Positions 19,277 to 27,663 of a stretch of DNA of 64,000 nucleotides are shown here, piece by piece. The notes under the pieces are model-generated. The model did not search any database. It was not told where the DNA came from and saw only the letters and a list, made by a program, of their open reading frames with translations. How positions within the stretch are numbered: the stretch's first letter is position 1; each line of letters begins with the position of its first letter. Position numbers and translations under genes: made by a program. Source of the DNA: Flagellimonas aequoris (GTDB taxonomy: Bacteria > Bacteroidota > Bacteroidia > Flavobacteriales > Flavobacteriaceae); NCBI RefSeq assembly GCF_003584165.1, contig NZ_QXFJ01000015.1, positions 5,001 to 69,000 of the forward strand, read 5' to 3'.

Positions 19277-19887
19277 TTGTTGAAAAAGCTAATATTAATA
19301 TTATTCTTTGGACTTTGTGCCTGTAAAACAGGATTTGATTCCACTTCAACCAATACAACTTCAAAAGAATGTGTTGAAAAGGAACAAATGAAAACTTTAG
19401 AAAAGGCGGTAGAATTGTTTGAATTTAAAATTGAGGACCAATATTCTGAGATTTCTAAGGAAGCAGCTTATTTTGAATTCATATCCGATTGGGCAAATAA
19501 TGAATTGCCTATGAATTTTTTCAAAGATTCATTGGAATTGAAGATTAGAAATTTGAATATATGGGTAGAGTCCAATCGCTCAGAAAAGGATTTGGACTTG
19601 GAGAAAAATTGTACAATGTTGACTCAATGAATCCCATTCGAGTCAAATTAAACCCTGATTTTTCAGTTTGCCTTGCGAATAAAATCGATTGGATGCTTGG
19701 GACTAGCAGTTTTTTGAGAGTGAATTCAAAATATCGGTTAAGTCCAAAGCTTGCTAAAAAGCAATTGTACAAAACAAGTGAATATGACTTAAAAATATTT
19801 GAAAATAGGTTGGCAATTGTTCTTGGAGTTTATTATCAAACTATGTTTAATATCAATACTACGGTTGTCTACACTTTAGATAATTAA
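19277..19887 (+). pseudogene. frameshifted hypothetical lipoprotein gene
   Basis: The first frame (19277-19630, start TTG, no ATG available) encodes a lipoprotein signal (ILILFFGLCAC) and an acidic alpha-helical stretch and stops at TGA 19628-19630. A second frame, one base over, continues from about 19600 to 19887 with good protein character (LYNVDSMNPIRVKLNPDFSV ... VYYQTMFNINTTVVYTLDN). The switch fits a one-base change in the A-run at 19604-19608. Joined, the product is about 200 residues of unknown function. It could be a true pseudogene, a sequencing error, or two overlapping genes; a single broken gene is most likely because the second frame has no start or signal of its own. Confidence 0.55.
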
Positions 19888-19894
19888 TTTTTTT

Positions 19895-19914
19895 AAAGTT
19901 TAAATAAACGATGA
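19895..19914 (+). repeat. boundary repeat copy 2
   Basis: AAAGTTTAAATAAACGATGA. Its ATG (19911) is the first start codon of the next reading frame. 7 nt separate it from the preceding stop. Confidence 0.7.
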
Positions 19915-20546
19915 TCATCAACTCAATGAAACGACATGATTTGAATGGAACCTGGTTAATGACCATGGATGGCCATACTTATGGAAGACAAATGTTCATT
20001 GAATTTGAGAATGAACAAATTGTGCATTACAAAGTTGCAGAACAGTCAACCAATGGAACTTTGGAAAGAGAACTTCTTTTCAAGGAGAAATTATCAGCAA
20101 CAAAAAATGAGCTTGTGAATGAAGATAGGATTCGTCTTTACAGAATGGGAGAAACACACTTTATAATTAGTGAAACCGAATCTAAATCAGAAGACACTGA
20201 ATTTGCTACAGATTATGTCAGAATTGAACCCACCATGACTTATCTGACAAAAGAAGAGATTCAAAAATTGAAGTTTAAAATTGTGTGGAACAATGAGGAA
20301 TTTAATTTCATTTTCAACCAAATATTGGATAACGAAACGATTCAAGAAATAAACCAAAGATTAGGGAGAAAGGGTAGTATGATGTTTTTGGAGGAAATGA
20401 ACGAAACCTATTTTGGTTCCATTTATGACAATGACATTAGAAGAACCATGATGGCCATCAAGGAAATTAATCCTGATAAGATTATTCTTTATGGCTTTCC
20501 TGCCAAACCATATGAAGTAGTAAGTTATAAAACAATAAAGACATAA
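19911..20546 (+). CDS. hypothetical protein, possibly lipocalin-like at the N-terminus
   Basis: 211 residues, no signal peptide or membrane segment. It starts inside boundary repeat copy 2; an internal ATG six codons on (MKRHDLNGTW) is an alternative. The N-terminal half (LNGTWLMTMDG ... ERELLFKEKLSATKNELVNED) has a G-x-W opening and beta-strand spacing as in small lipocalin-like domains; the C-terminal half is mixed alpha/beta. I do not recognise a family. It is A/T-rich like its neighbours and closed by the next repeat copy 13 nt after its stop, so gene plus repeat form a 665-bp unit. Confidence 0.7.
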   Translation: MIINSMKRHDLNGTWLMTMDGHTYGRQMFIEFENEQIVHYKVAEQSTNGTLERELLFKEKLSATKNELVNEDRIRLYRMGETHFIISETESKSEDTEFATDYVRIEPTMTYLTKEEIQKLKFKIVWNNEEFNFIFNQILDNETIQEINQRLGRKGSMMFLEEMNETYFGSIYDNDIRRTMMAIKEINPDKIILYGFPAKPYEVVSYKTIKT

Positions 20547-20559
20547 ATTACCATTAACA

Positions 20560-20579
20560 AAAGTTCAAATAAACGGTCA
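20560..20579 (+). repeat. boundary repeat copy 3
   Basis: AAAGTTCAAATAAACGGTCA; identical to copy 5 for the first 16 bases. It stands 13 nt after the stop of the preceding gene; here the ATG of the consensus is lost (GGTCA) and the following stretch holds only gene debris before the SGNH gene. Confidence 0.7.
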
Positions 20580-20732
20580 TCATAGTTCCTGGAAATTCTA
20601 CCATTTAAACCCTTAAAACTGCACTCATGTACTTTTACTAGGTTGGAAGATGCCCTTTTCATTGCTTTGTATGCTATTGTTCATCATAGATGTGAAACAT
20701 AAAAAACAAGTGTCGATCTTAAATACAGAGAA

Positions 20733-20910
20733 ATGGGAAAAAGAGTAATGATAAGTCTAACACTGGTATTGATGTTAGCTTGTTTTGCATCAACAAAAAC
20801 CAACTAACCCATTGCAAAAGATTACCAAATTGAGGAAAAATGGATTTGGGATGGGAACGAAAAGTAAATGGCGAAGTTAAGGACAAAGTATATGATATTC
20901 AATAAGTTAT
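20733..20910 (+). pseudogene. remnant of a small lipoprotein gene
   Basis: A 24-codon frame (20733-20807) begins with a credible lipoprotein signal (MISLTLVLMLACFAS) and stops at once after STKTN. Coding-like but frame-broken sequence continues to about 20910 (fragments such as YQIEEKWIWDGNEK and NGEVKDKVYDIQ in one frame). It reads as a decayed member of a family of short exported proteins. Family unknown. Confidence 0.4.
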
Positions 20911-21023
20911 AAAACGCAAAGGAACTTTTGAGAAAAAATGTTCTTGCAGGAATACAGTCACTTAATGTAATCTTCATACTTATATTTGAATCGCCTCGAT
21001 CAAAAAAAATCAAATTCAACAGA

Positions 21024-22682
21024 ATGATATATATAAAAAGGTTTTTTAGTCTTTTATTGTTGTTAATCGTAGTTTTCTCCTGTTCACAGCCTAAAGAACA
21101 AGATGATAAGATTAAGATTTTGTTTATCGGAAATAGTTATACGTATTATAACAGTACTCCGGAGTTATTAAAGGCATTGATAAAAGAGAAATTTCCGGAA
21201 CAGATAGTAGAAACCCAGTTGATTAGCGGTGGCGGCATGACACTTGCAGACCATTGGAAAAATGAAAGCACAAAAGAAACCATAAGGACAGGTGAATGGG
21301 ACTATGTCATACTTCAGGAGCAAAGCAATCTGGGAATGGGAGTGATAATTGACCACAACACATATTTTGGACAAACGGACCTATTTTATGACCACGCCAG
21401 AAAATTTGATGCCGAAATAATAAAATCAGGGGCTAAGACAGTATTCCTAATGACATGGTCAGTTAGAAATCAACCGCAAGAACAAGCGATATTGACTCAC
21501 GCATATGCGACTATTGCAAAGGAACTTGAGGCAATAGTAGCTCCAGTTGGCTTGGTGTGGGACAAGATGAGAACGAATCCAAAGATTGATCTATATGCTG
21601 ATGATGGAGGTCACCCATCACCAATGGGCTCCTATTTAGTGGCAACTACACTATACGGAACATTAATGGGCGAAAACCCTCTAGGGCTTTCAGGAGTTAT
21701 CACAGGAAATCGGCTGTCGAATAGCGGTGAACTTTTAGAAGACAAAGAATTGTTGGTCAATCTTTCTGACGAAGAAACTCAGTTGATTCAAGAAGCAAGT
21801 TGGGAAGTGGCCAAGACCATGCAAAATCCTTCCGATCACCTTGATTTCAAACGACCGGAACCTAGTTATACCATTCCTGTTATAGCCCAAGGCGAACCTA
21901 TTGAACTAAAAAATATTATCGGAAAATGGTATGGTACCAGCACTTATGGATCTGATTATCTTGGTCAAATAATGGAGGTTAATGATGTGGAAGGCAAACC
22001 TGAAGTGAGTCTATCATTTTTCTCGCCTCATGCAAAAGATCAAATGAGAGTGGATAGTTCAGTTATTAAAGGAGATCAATTGATTTTGACTCTTTATGAC
22101 TCTTTAAGAACCAGAAACTCTGAAGTATGCATTTCGCTTAGCGGAAGTAATATGGAGGGGATATTAAAATCCTCCGGTAATATTCAAATTTATAAGCATT
22201 TATATTTTTCTAAAAAACCTTCCCTTAACGAAATTGATCTTTCAGTTTTAGAATTGCTGATGGAATCCTTCCAATCCAACATTGTTAAGGAGGGTTATGC
22301 AAAAGCTGCATTAAAACACTATAAACAATACAGTAAACTGATAAGTGAAACGTATAAACCTGAAGAATTTTATCTGAATGCAGTTGGGTACAATTTGCTG
22401 CGGGATGAAAAAGTAAATGATGCACTTAACTACTTTCAATTGGCCATGATTTATTATCCTGAGTCTATAAATACATACCAAAGCTATGCAGAGGCTTTGA
22501 TTTTAGCAGGGCAGAAAGATAAAGCATTGGCCGTTTATATGAATGCATATGAGCTCGCCAAAAAGTCGGGCGATGAAAACCTTGCGTTTATCGAAGATAA
22601 TCTGAACAAATTGAAAAAAAATATTTCAGTTGATTTTGAGGGAGAAGGAAGTCCACCACCTCCACCACCCCCATCTCATTAG
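21024..22682 (+). CDS. SGNH-hydrolase lipoprotein with C-terminal TPR-like repeats and poly-proline tail
   Basis: 552 residues from the ATG at 21024, which gives a clean lipoprotein signal (LLLLIVVFSCSQ); a start 32 codons upstream would bury it. Residues about 30-225 form an SGNH-type esterase domain: nucleophile Ser in LFIGNSYT, then GGG, then QEQSN, and a catalytic Asp/His pair in DGGHPS. A middle beta-rich section (about 300-400) begins IIGKWYGTSTYG, and a C-terminal section (about 445-535) carries two TPR-like helical repeats. The protein ends in seven consecutive prolines plus SH. Substrate unknown; deacylation of a surface glycan or lipid is plausible. It fills the longest interval between boundary repeats. 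Confidence 0.8.
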   Translation: MIYIKRFFSLLLLLIVVFSCSQPKEQDDKIKILFIGNSYTYYNSTPELLKALIKEKFPEQIVETQLISGGGMTLADHWKNESTKETIRTGEWDYVILQEQSNLGMGVIIDHNTYFGQTDLFYDHARKFDAEIIKSGAKTVFLMTWSVRNQPQEQAILTHAYATIAKELEAIVAPVGLVWDKMRTNPKIDLYADDGGHPSPMGSYLVATTLYGTLMGENPLGLSGVITGNRLSNSGELLEDKELLVNLSDEETQLIQEASWEVAKTMQNPSDHLDFKRPEPSYTIPVIAQGEPIELKNIIGKWYGTSTYGSDYLGQIMEVNDVEGKPEVSLSFFSPHAKDQMRVDSSVIKGDQLILTLYDSLRTRNSEVCISLSGSNMEGILKSSGNIQIYKHLYFSKKPSLNEIDLSVLELLMESFQSNIVKEGYAKAALKHYKQYSKLISETYKPEEFYLNAVGYNLLRDEKVNDALNYFQLAMIYYPESINTYQSYAEALILAGQKDKALAVYMNAYELAKKSGDENLAFIEDNLNKLKKNISVDFEGEGSPPPPPPPSH

Positions 22683-23121
22683 TTGTTATTCGTTTCATGC
22701 CATATTCTGCTTCATTCAAAGTTGCAAGGTCTATGCAAATCGGCGACGTTTATTTTAGTATCAAGGATTTCATTTAATAAGCTTCAAGGACACATTGCAA
22801 TGCTAAAAGCAGTAGCGATTTGGCTATATACTCAAACAGTTTTTGTTATTAATAGGTAGCTTGCCAACGTAAGTGTTTTATCCGAAAACTGAGCTTATAC
22901 TTACCGTCACCAAAGTTTAATTAAACGATGAAAAGCTCAAAGATGCATTTCGCAAATGCCCAATGTCAGTCCCTTATAAAAGAAGATTTTAAGAAGGAAT
23001 TTTTCAGACGCTACAATTTTTGAGAATGACATTCTATAAATAATTGGGCGAGCTGGGGCGGTGGTCAAAAACTTTACCAACATTTACTTGCCTCCTACTC
23101 CAAAATGTCAATCTGATGGTT
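22683..23121. other. 439-bp region with repeat copy 4 and a short frame
   Basis: Contains an imperfect inverted repeat (GTAAGTG at 22869-22875 opposite TATACTTAC at 22896-22904, with an inner GTTTT/AAAAC) just upstream of boundary repeat copy 4 (22912-22931). A 31-codon frame starts at the ATG inside the repeat (22928) and ends at 23023 (MKSSKMHFANAQ...). It is too short to support as a gene. The remainder, up to the minus-strand DinB gene, holds nothing recognisable. Confidence 0.45.
22912..22931 (+). repeat. boundary repeat copy 4
   Basis: AAAGTTTAATTAAACGATGA; the ATG at 22928 opens a 31-codon frame. The core GTTTAATTAAAC is a perfect palindrome in this copy. Confidence 0.7.
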
Positions 23122-23685
23122 TTATTTCGGCAAGCGGTTCTTTATAGTGCCTATTTGCCCCATGTGGTTTGCCGAATGTTCCATGACATGGTACCAAATG
23201 TAACGGTAGTTCAAGCCCTCTTCAATGTTCGAGGCGAACCAGGCATCATCTTTGGTTTTGAGTCCGGCCAAGGTTTTTGCGCGCACTTCATCCCACAGAT
23301 CTAAATAGTGGCCAATAGGCTCTCCTTTGAGCATGTTATTTACTTTGGAGTTCAGTTCCCCCGCAACCCCAAGGCTTTCTATCTCCTCTGATGTCCATTC
23401 CCTGTCTTCTAAGGTAGCTACTTGGTAATACGACTCCGTAGATACCAAATGCATGATCAATGCCCCTATGCTATTCGCATCGGCATCATATTGGAAATCG
23501 GTTTGTGTTTGGTCCAAGTCCTTCACCTGTTCGGTAATTCGTTCCTTTAGGTCTTCCAACATATAGACCATGCTACCAATGTTCGGCGAATAGCCCGCTA
23601 CCGACTTTAATTCTCCCTGTGCCTGCAAAAATAGCATCGGTAAGCATAGCAATAAAAGGCTGTTTTTTGTTTTTAAAGATCTCAT
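23122..23685 (-). CDS. exported DinB-family (DUF664-like) protein
   Basis: 187 residues with an N-terminal signal peptide (NSLLLLCLPMLFLQAQG). The mature part is a four-helix DinB/YfiT-type bundle with the metal-binding His residues likely in ALIMHLVSTE (about residue 79) and YHVMEHSANHMGQI (about 165-175). Members bind divalent metal and include thiol transferases and damage-induced proteins; an exported form is common in Bacteroidota but its substrate is unknown. It is the only minus-strand gene between boundary repeats 4 and 5 and the only one of better G+C content there, so it may have arrived separately or be part of one 1.05-kb unit. Confidence 0.82.
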   Translation of the reverse strand: MRSLKTKNSLLLLCLPMLFLQAQGELKSVAGYSPNIGSMVYMLEDLKERITEQVKDLDQTQTDFQYDADANSIGALIMHLVSTESYYQVATLEDREWTSEEIESLGVAGELNSKVNNMLKGEPIGHYLDLWDEVRAKTLAGLKTKDDAWFASNIEEGLNYRYIWYHVMEHSANHMGQIGTIKNRLPK

Positions 23686-23978
23686 AGAGTCGGTTTCAAA
23701 TGAATAAGGGAAAATATATAGCTTTTTTAATAGTGCTATTCTCTGCCATCCCCAAATATGGGAAAAAGGTACTTTAATCCCTTCAAGTAGCCATAGGTAT
23801 ACACCATTTTGACAAGTTCTTAACAGTGTATCTATTCCTTTTGTAACCTTTAGAACATATTTATTCAGTTACCGGTAGTTATAAAAATGAATCCATGAGG
23901 CTTCGCATTTGTTGGCTTCCTGTTTTCAAACCATTGATAAACCAGAATTCTTACCTTTAAAGAAAGTTCAAATAAACG
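23686..23978. other. gene-free region upstream of small ORF
   Basis: About 290 bp. The part next to 23685 must contain the promoter of the DinB gene on the minus strand. No gene, hairpin terminator or RNA is recognisable; boundary repeat copy 5 closes it. Confidence 0.4.
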
Positions 23979-23982
23979 ATGA
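23963..23982 (+). repeat. boundary repeat copy 5
   Basis: AAAGTTCAAATAAACGATGA, taken as the consensus. Its ATG (23979) is the start codon of the following 66-codon gene. Confidence 0.75.
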
Positions 23983-24179
23983 AAAATAAACTTAGTAAAT
24001 GGACAAAAGAAATTGAGGAGGTTTCTATGTGTGTTTATAAAATTACTCTAACCCATGAACTTGGACCGTCAGTACAAAAAATAGGGCATGACTTAGAGAA
24101 ATTAGAGAGTGAAGTTGAGCTTTCGGCGATTGAAATAGACAATCAAATCGAGGAAATGATAAAAACTAAAAAAGCATAG
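23979..24179 (+). CDS. small hypothetical protein
   Basis: 66 residues, soluble, strongly helical, rich in Glu and Lys (WTKEIEEVSMCVYKITLTHE, KIGHDLEKLESEVELSAIEI). The start codon is the ATG of boundary repeat copy 5. It is followed after 3 nt by a short hairpin and then repeat copy 6, so repeat plus gene form a 244-bp unit, the smallest in the array. No family recognised; short charged proteins of this size are common as antitoxins or cassette genes, but nothing here proves either. Confidence 0.55.
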   Translation: MKNKLSKWTKEIEEVSMCVYKITLTHELGPSVQKIGHDLEKLESEVELSAIEIDNQIEEMIKTKKA

Positions 24180-24182
24180 CCG

Positions 24183-24198
24183 GTAAAAGCAATTTTAC
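24183..24198 (+). terminator. weak hairpin after the 66-residue gene
   Basis: GTAAAA (24183-24188) pairs with TTTTAC (24193-24198) around GCAA. The stem is A/T-rich and no clean T-run follows, so termination is uncertain. Confidence 0.3.
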
Positions 24199-24206
24199 AA
24201 CTTTAA

Positions 24207-24226
24207 AAAGTTCAAATTAACGATTT
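24207..24226 (+). repeat. boundary repeat copy 6
   Basis: AAAGTTCAAATTAACGATTT, matching the consensus at 17 of 20 positions. It lies 27 nt before the AraC-type regulator gene. Confidence 0.65.
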
Positions 24227-24253
24227 ATAGAGAGATCCTGTTAATTTTATAAG

Positions 24254-25330
24254 ATGTATTCAGTAATAAAGGGACTGTTATTTCTTGTTTTCATAATGGG
24301 GTCCATTCTGTCCTGGAAGTTGTTTTCCTTTCCTAGAAAAACAAAGTTTATCGCTTTTTACACGCTGTCCATTACATTGATAGCTTGCAATCAAATGCTG
24401 TCTTATTATAGTTCAAACATTGAAATTTTCCCCATTTTTAATACGTTCATAGGCTATTTTCTCTCACCCTTACTTTTTTTTCAATGTATTTCACTGTTTA
24501 AGATCAATGATTTTAAAAAGCTTTTTTATCGACATATCTTAGTCAGCATCCCCTTTTTGTGTATCATTATCTATTGGATTTTTGATGACTACCGAAGAAA
24601 ACTGCTGGGCTACGGCAACAATTCCTATATTACCATTTTACTGGTTGTTCAATATTTCGTTTATCTACTTCTTCTCATCCTATTTTTGGGCAAAAGGAAA
24701 GGATTGATGCGTGGGATCAAGCCCACTTTGCAATTTAAAAGAATACGTTTGACCGTCATACTTTTCTTGATCCAAGCCCTGATCACCATCGCTATGCTAT
24801 TTGAGAATTTTACTTCCTATGAAGGTCTGACCGAATATTTGGTATTCTTTATTTTCCTGTTGTTTATGGGCCAGTTGGTATTGATTTTTTACAACCATAA
24901 CAAATACCTGAATTTTTTTACGGGGAACGATGAGCCGATCCATTTTACCAATGAAGGATATGATAAAGTTGGGTGGGTTAAAAGTGAATCGTCCAAAGAG
25001 GTTTTGCTGGAACTCCAAAAGCTAATGTCTGAGCAAAAACTGTTCAAGGATTCCTCTTTGAATTTAAAACGTTTGGCAGATGAGTTGCATATGGCCGAGC
25101 ATACCTTATCTAAAATTTTAAAGGACTCCTATAACTTGACTTATTCCCAGTATATAAGTTTTCAACGGCTGGAGGAAGCGAAAAAATTGTTGATACAATC
25201 CAGGGACAATGGCGCTAGGATCAATGAGATTATGTTTGAAGTTGGATTTAACTCCAAGTCGGCTTTCAACACGTGGTTCAAAAAAAGGACAGGTTTTACC
25301 CCAACAGAGTTCAAAAAAGGTTCTGAATAA
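24254..25330 (+). CDS. membrane-bound AraC-family transcriptional regulator
   Basis: 358 residues. Seven or so hydrophobic segments fill residues 1-220 (7TM sensor-like region), followed by a cytoplasmic AraC DNA-binding domain with two helix-turn-helix units: SLNLKRLADELHMAEHTLSK near 270 and INEIMFEVGFNSKSAFNTWF near 325, ending RTGFTPTEFKK. The arrangement is common in Flavobacteriaceae and suggests a regulator that senses something at the membrane. It is followed after 84 nt by the broken hydrolase gene, which may be its target. Confidence 0.9.
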   Translation: MYSVIKGLLFLVFIMGSILSWKLFSFPRKTKFIAFYTLSITLIACNQMLSYYSSNIEIFPIFNTFIGYFLSPLLFFQCISLFKINDFKKLFYRHILVSIPFLCIIIYWIFDDYRRKLLGYGNNSYITILLVVQYFVYLLLLILFLGKRKGLMRGIKPTLQFKRIRLTVILFLIQALITIAMLFENFTSYEGLTEYLVFFIFLLFMGQLVLIFYNHNKYLNFFTGNDEPIHFTNEGYDKVGWVKSESSKEVLLELQKLMSEQKLFKDSSLNLKRLADELHMAEHTLSKILKDSYNLTYSQYISFQRLEEAKKLLIQSRDNGARINEIMFEVGFNSKSAFNTWFKKRTGFTPTEFKKGSE

Positions 25331-25414
25331 AAAAACAGTACCCTTTTTATCGCATATTTTGGACGTTTCTTTTTTCTGTTTTTTATTATTGCCCATGATT
25401 ACATAAATCTGGAA

Positions 25415-26722
25415 ATGAATGCAATAGTGAAACAACGGTTCGAAAAAAAAACCTTGATACTTGCCATGTTGCTCCTGGCCATTGGGTGTTGGGCCGATCA
25501 TTCCGATGAAAAAGGGTTGGCCGGAATCTATGAGGGCATGTTTGCCCACGGAAACTTTTCTACACCAATCCAAATTGAAATTAAAAAGGATTCTCTTGAC
25601 TATAAGGTTTATTTCACCAGTCCGGATCAAAATGCATACGGCATACCTACTTCCCAGGTCAAGAAAATGGGAGACTCTATTTCTTTTGAACTCAATAGCG
25701 ACTATTTCAGTTTTCGATTTGGAAGTAAATTATCCGAAGATGGCTCTGCGTTGAACTCTATTTTATTGGTTGACAGTATCGCACAAAACTTCACTTTAAA
25801 ACGGATGGATGATCTGGAAGACCCGACCCATGGCCAGGAAGAAGTATCTTTTAATTCAGAAGGATTTAATTTGAAGGGTACGGTTTACCACCCAAGTAAA
25901 CCTTCCAACAAGGCTATTTATTTTGTTACTTCTTCAGGGAATTCCGATAGAAGTGCCACTCGTGCCGAAGCCATTGCATTTACGGATAAAGGGTATGTGG
26001 CTTTTCATATGGACAAGCGTGGGACGGGTACATCAGAAGGGGATTGGGGAAGTTCTTCCATTGAGGATCTGGCCATGGATGATATCAATGCCATAAAATT
26101 TTTGGCCACCAAACTGGAAATACCGTTTGAGAATATCGGTATTAAAGGGAGTAGCCAAGGAGGGGCAAAGGTGCCGTACATCCTGTCCAAAATGAAAGAT
26201 TTGGCTTTCGGGATCGTGGTGAGTTGTCCATCCACTACATTATTGGAAAGTGATTTGAACTATTGGAAAAATAGAAATAGCTCCTTAATTGAGGACCATT
26301 ATTTTGATGAAGCGTTGGCTTTTGAACGTGGGGTCTTTCAATTTATTGGAGGGACGACATCTTTGGAAACTTTGAAGGGTTTGATAGCACAAAACTCGGG
26401 CAAACCTTGGTTTACAAAGGTCTGGGTGCCAGAATTGGACAAAGTGACGATTGATACGAAGTTGCAATATTCGCCGATGCCTTATTTTAAAATAATCGAT
26501 TAACCTCTGTTGATCATACAAGGAACCAAGGACGAAATTATTCCGAAAGAAAGTAGCTCCTCCATTTATGAAGTCATCAAAGGCCAACAAAAGTCCAAAT
26601 CCGTTATGTTGGTAAATGCGAATCATTCCATGCAACTGGTGGAAAACAACGATTTTCCATATTGGCCGATGCCGCATCCAAAGTATATGCCCACCATTAT
26701 GGAATGGTTGGATGGTTTATGA
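25415..26722 (+). pseudogene. alpha/beta hydrolase lipoprotein gene interrupted by an in-frame stop
   Basis: The first segment (25415-26503, 362 residues) has a lipoprotein signal (LAMLLLAIGC), a beta-rich N-terminal domain, an alpha/beta hydrolase core with YFVTSSGNSDRSATRAE and HMDKRGTGTSEG, and the nucleophile elbow GIKGSSQGG. It stops at TAA 26501-26503, but the same frame continues without a break to 26722 with PLLIIQGTKDEIIP and LVNANHSMQLVE, which carry the catalytic Asp and His. One base change (CAA to TAA) would explain it. The truncated product lacks two catalytic residues, so the gene is probably inactive; intact relatives are S9/S15-like peptidases or esterases. Confidence 0.82.
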
Positions 26723-26852
26723 TGCATCTCGAAGAAACCAAGGGAAGCGAGGTTCCCAAAATTTGAAAAGTAAATGACCTTATCCAAAAACCCAATGGGC
26801 ATATTGTTCAAATGCCCACTCATTTTGAAGATGCTCTTACCCTTTTGCGATG

Positions 26853-27272
26853 CTAAATGTCCAAAATGCCGCTAAGATTTTCTGAGGAAATGGGAGCGGA
26901 TATGTGTTGGTGGACCACTGTCCAACGATCCGCGCCTTTGGAGAACCCAACAGTAATCCTGTTTTTCATACTTCTTAGTACCGCTCCTTTCGGGGAAATC
27001 GCCTGAAATTTAATCAACCCACTGGCAAACCCTATGGTTTCTGACAGGTGGATTTTTATCATTTCAAAGTCAACCTTCACTTTTTCATCACCCAGGGAAC
27101 CTAACCAATTTTTGATCCCGGGTTTCCACTCCTCTAGGTTGGGATAAAAACCCCTGTCCCACATGTCAAATTGAACTGCTTCGGTGTCGTATAGCCCCAG
27201 TAGTGCGTTCGCATCTTTTTGCCATACGGCTTCTTGGTAGGCGGTAAAAAAGTCTTCAATGGTTTTTATCAT
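26853..27272 (-). CDS. NTF2-like (SnoaL/DUF4440 type) protein
   Basis: 139 residues, no signal peptide. The opening IEDFFTAYQEAVWQKDANALLGLYDTEAVQFDMW is typical of NTF2-fold domains, and the rest supplies the curved sheet (VKVDFEMIKIHL, GFASGLIKFQAI, WTVVHQHIS). Members bind small molecules or act as cyclases or isomerases; no catalytic residue set is clear enough to assign one. It is a single gene with no obvious operon partner. Confidence 0.82.
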   Translation of the reverse strand: MIKTIEDFFTAYQEAVWQKDANALLGLYDTEAVQFDMWDRGFYPNLEEWKPGIKNWLGSLGDEKVKVDFEMIKIHLSETIGFASGLIKFQAISPKGAVLRSMKNRITVGFSKGADRWTVVHQHISAPISSENLSGILDI

Positions 27273-27441
27273 GCAAATATCTTTTGGATGATTGGCTCAA
27301 GTTATTGGTTTTGTTGATTTCGATATGGGTAAGCATGGGACCATCTGAAGGCAAATGCCATGTTAATTAGGATATTCCCAATCAAGGTTCGTTCTGTATG
27401 GCCCCTCTAAAAAGCCTTGGAAATAGTATTATTTATATTAC

Positions 27442-27663
27442 TCAATCCGGTTTCTTCCCTTTGAGCAAGGCATAAATGGCCATGGCATGCCCGTGCCCCA
27501 ATTCAAATTCCTCTTTTAGCCAATCCGTGATCTGGGTAGCCTTAATTTCAGGTCTTATTATCCCATTTTGTGTAAATCCCTTCTTTTCTGCCATCGCTTT
27601 AAAATCGGAAGGGGATTTGCCCGTTTTCGCTTGAATATTATCTAGATATGCTTGAAACGACAT
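27442..27663 (-). CDS. DUF4287 domain protein
   Basis: 73 residues: SFQAYLDNIQAKTGKSPSDFKAMAEKKGF followed by ITDWLKEEFELGHGHAMAIYALLKG, the full DUF4287 pattern. A small soluble helical protein of unknown function, often fused to or next to DUF5655 in other bacteria. Its ATG overlaps the stop codon of the DoxX gene by one base, so the two are co-translated. Confidence 0.85.
   Translation of the reverse strand: MSFQAYLDNIQAKTGKSPSDFKAMAEKKGFTQNGIIRPEIKATQITDWLKEEFELGHGHAMAIYALLKGKKPD

Larger units (their letters stand above)
20547..21023. other. 477-bp region with repeat copy 3 and gene debris
   Basis: Holds boundary repeat copy 3 (20560-20579) and the small lipoprotein remnant (20733 to about 20910). 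The rest, including the stretch 20910-21023 that is open in the frame of the SGNH gene, has no signal peptide or family character and is probably leader sequence. Confidence 0.5.

Noticed and set aside
20928-21023. earlier start for the SGNH lipoprotein
   Set aside because: The 32 extra residues would place the lipoprotein signal in the interior; the ATG at 21024 fits better.
22928-23023. 31-codon frame at repeat copy 4
   Set aside because: Too short, no motif, no downstream support; reported only as part of the gap.
23044-23304. 86-codon plus-strand frame opposite the DinB gene
   Set aside because: It is antisense to a recognisable DinB-family gene and has no protein character.
19242-24226. 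classical integron attC sites
   Set aside because: No paired RYYYAAC and GTTRRRY boxes or shared long palindrome were found before the repeats, and the gaps before copies 2 and 3 are under 15 nt.
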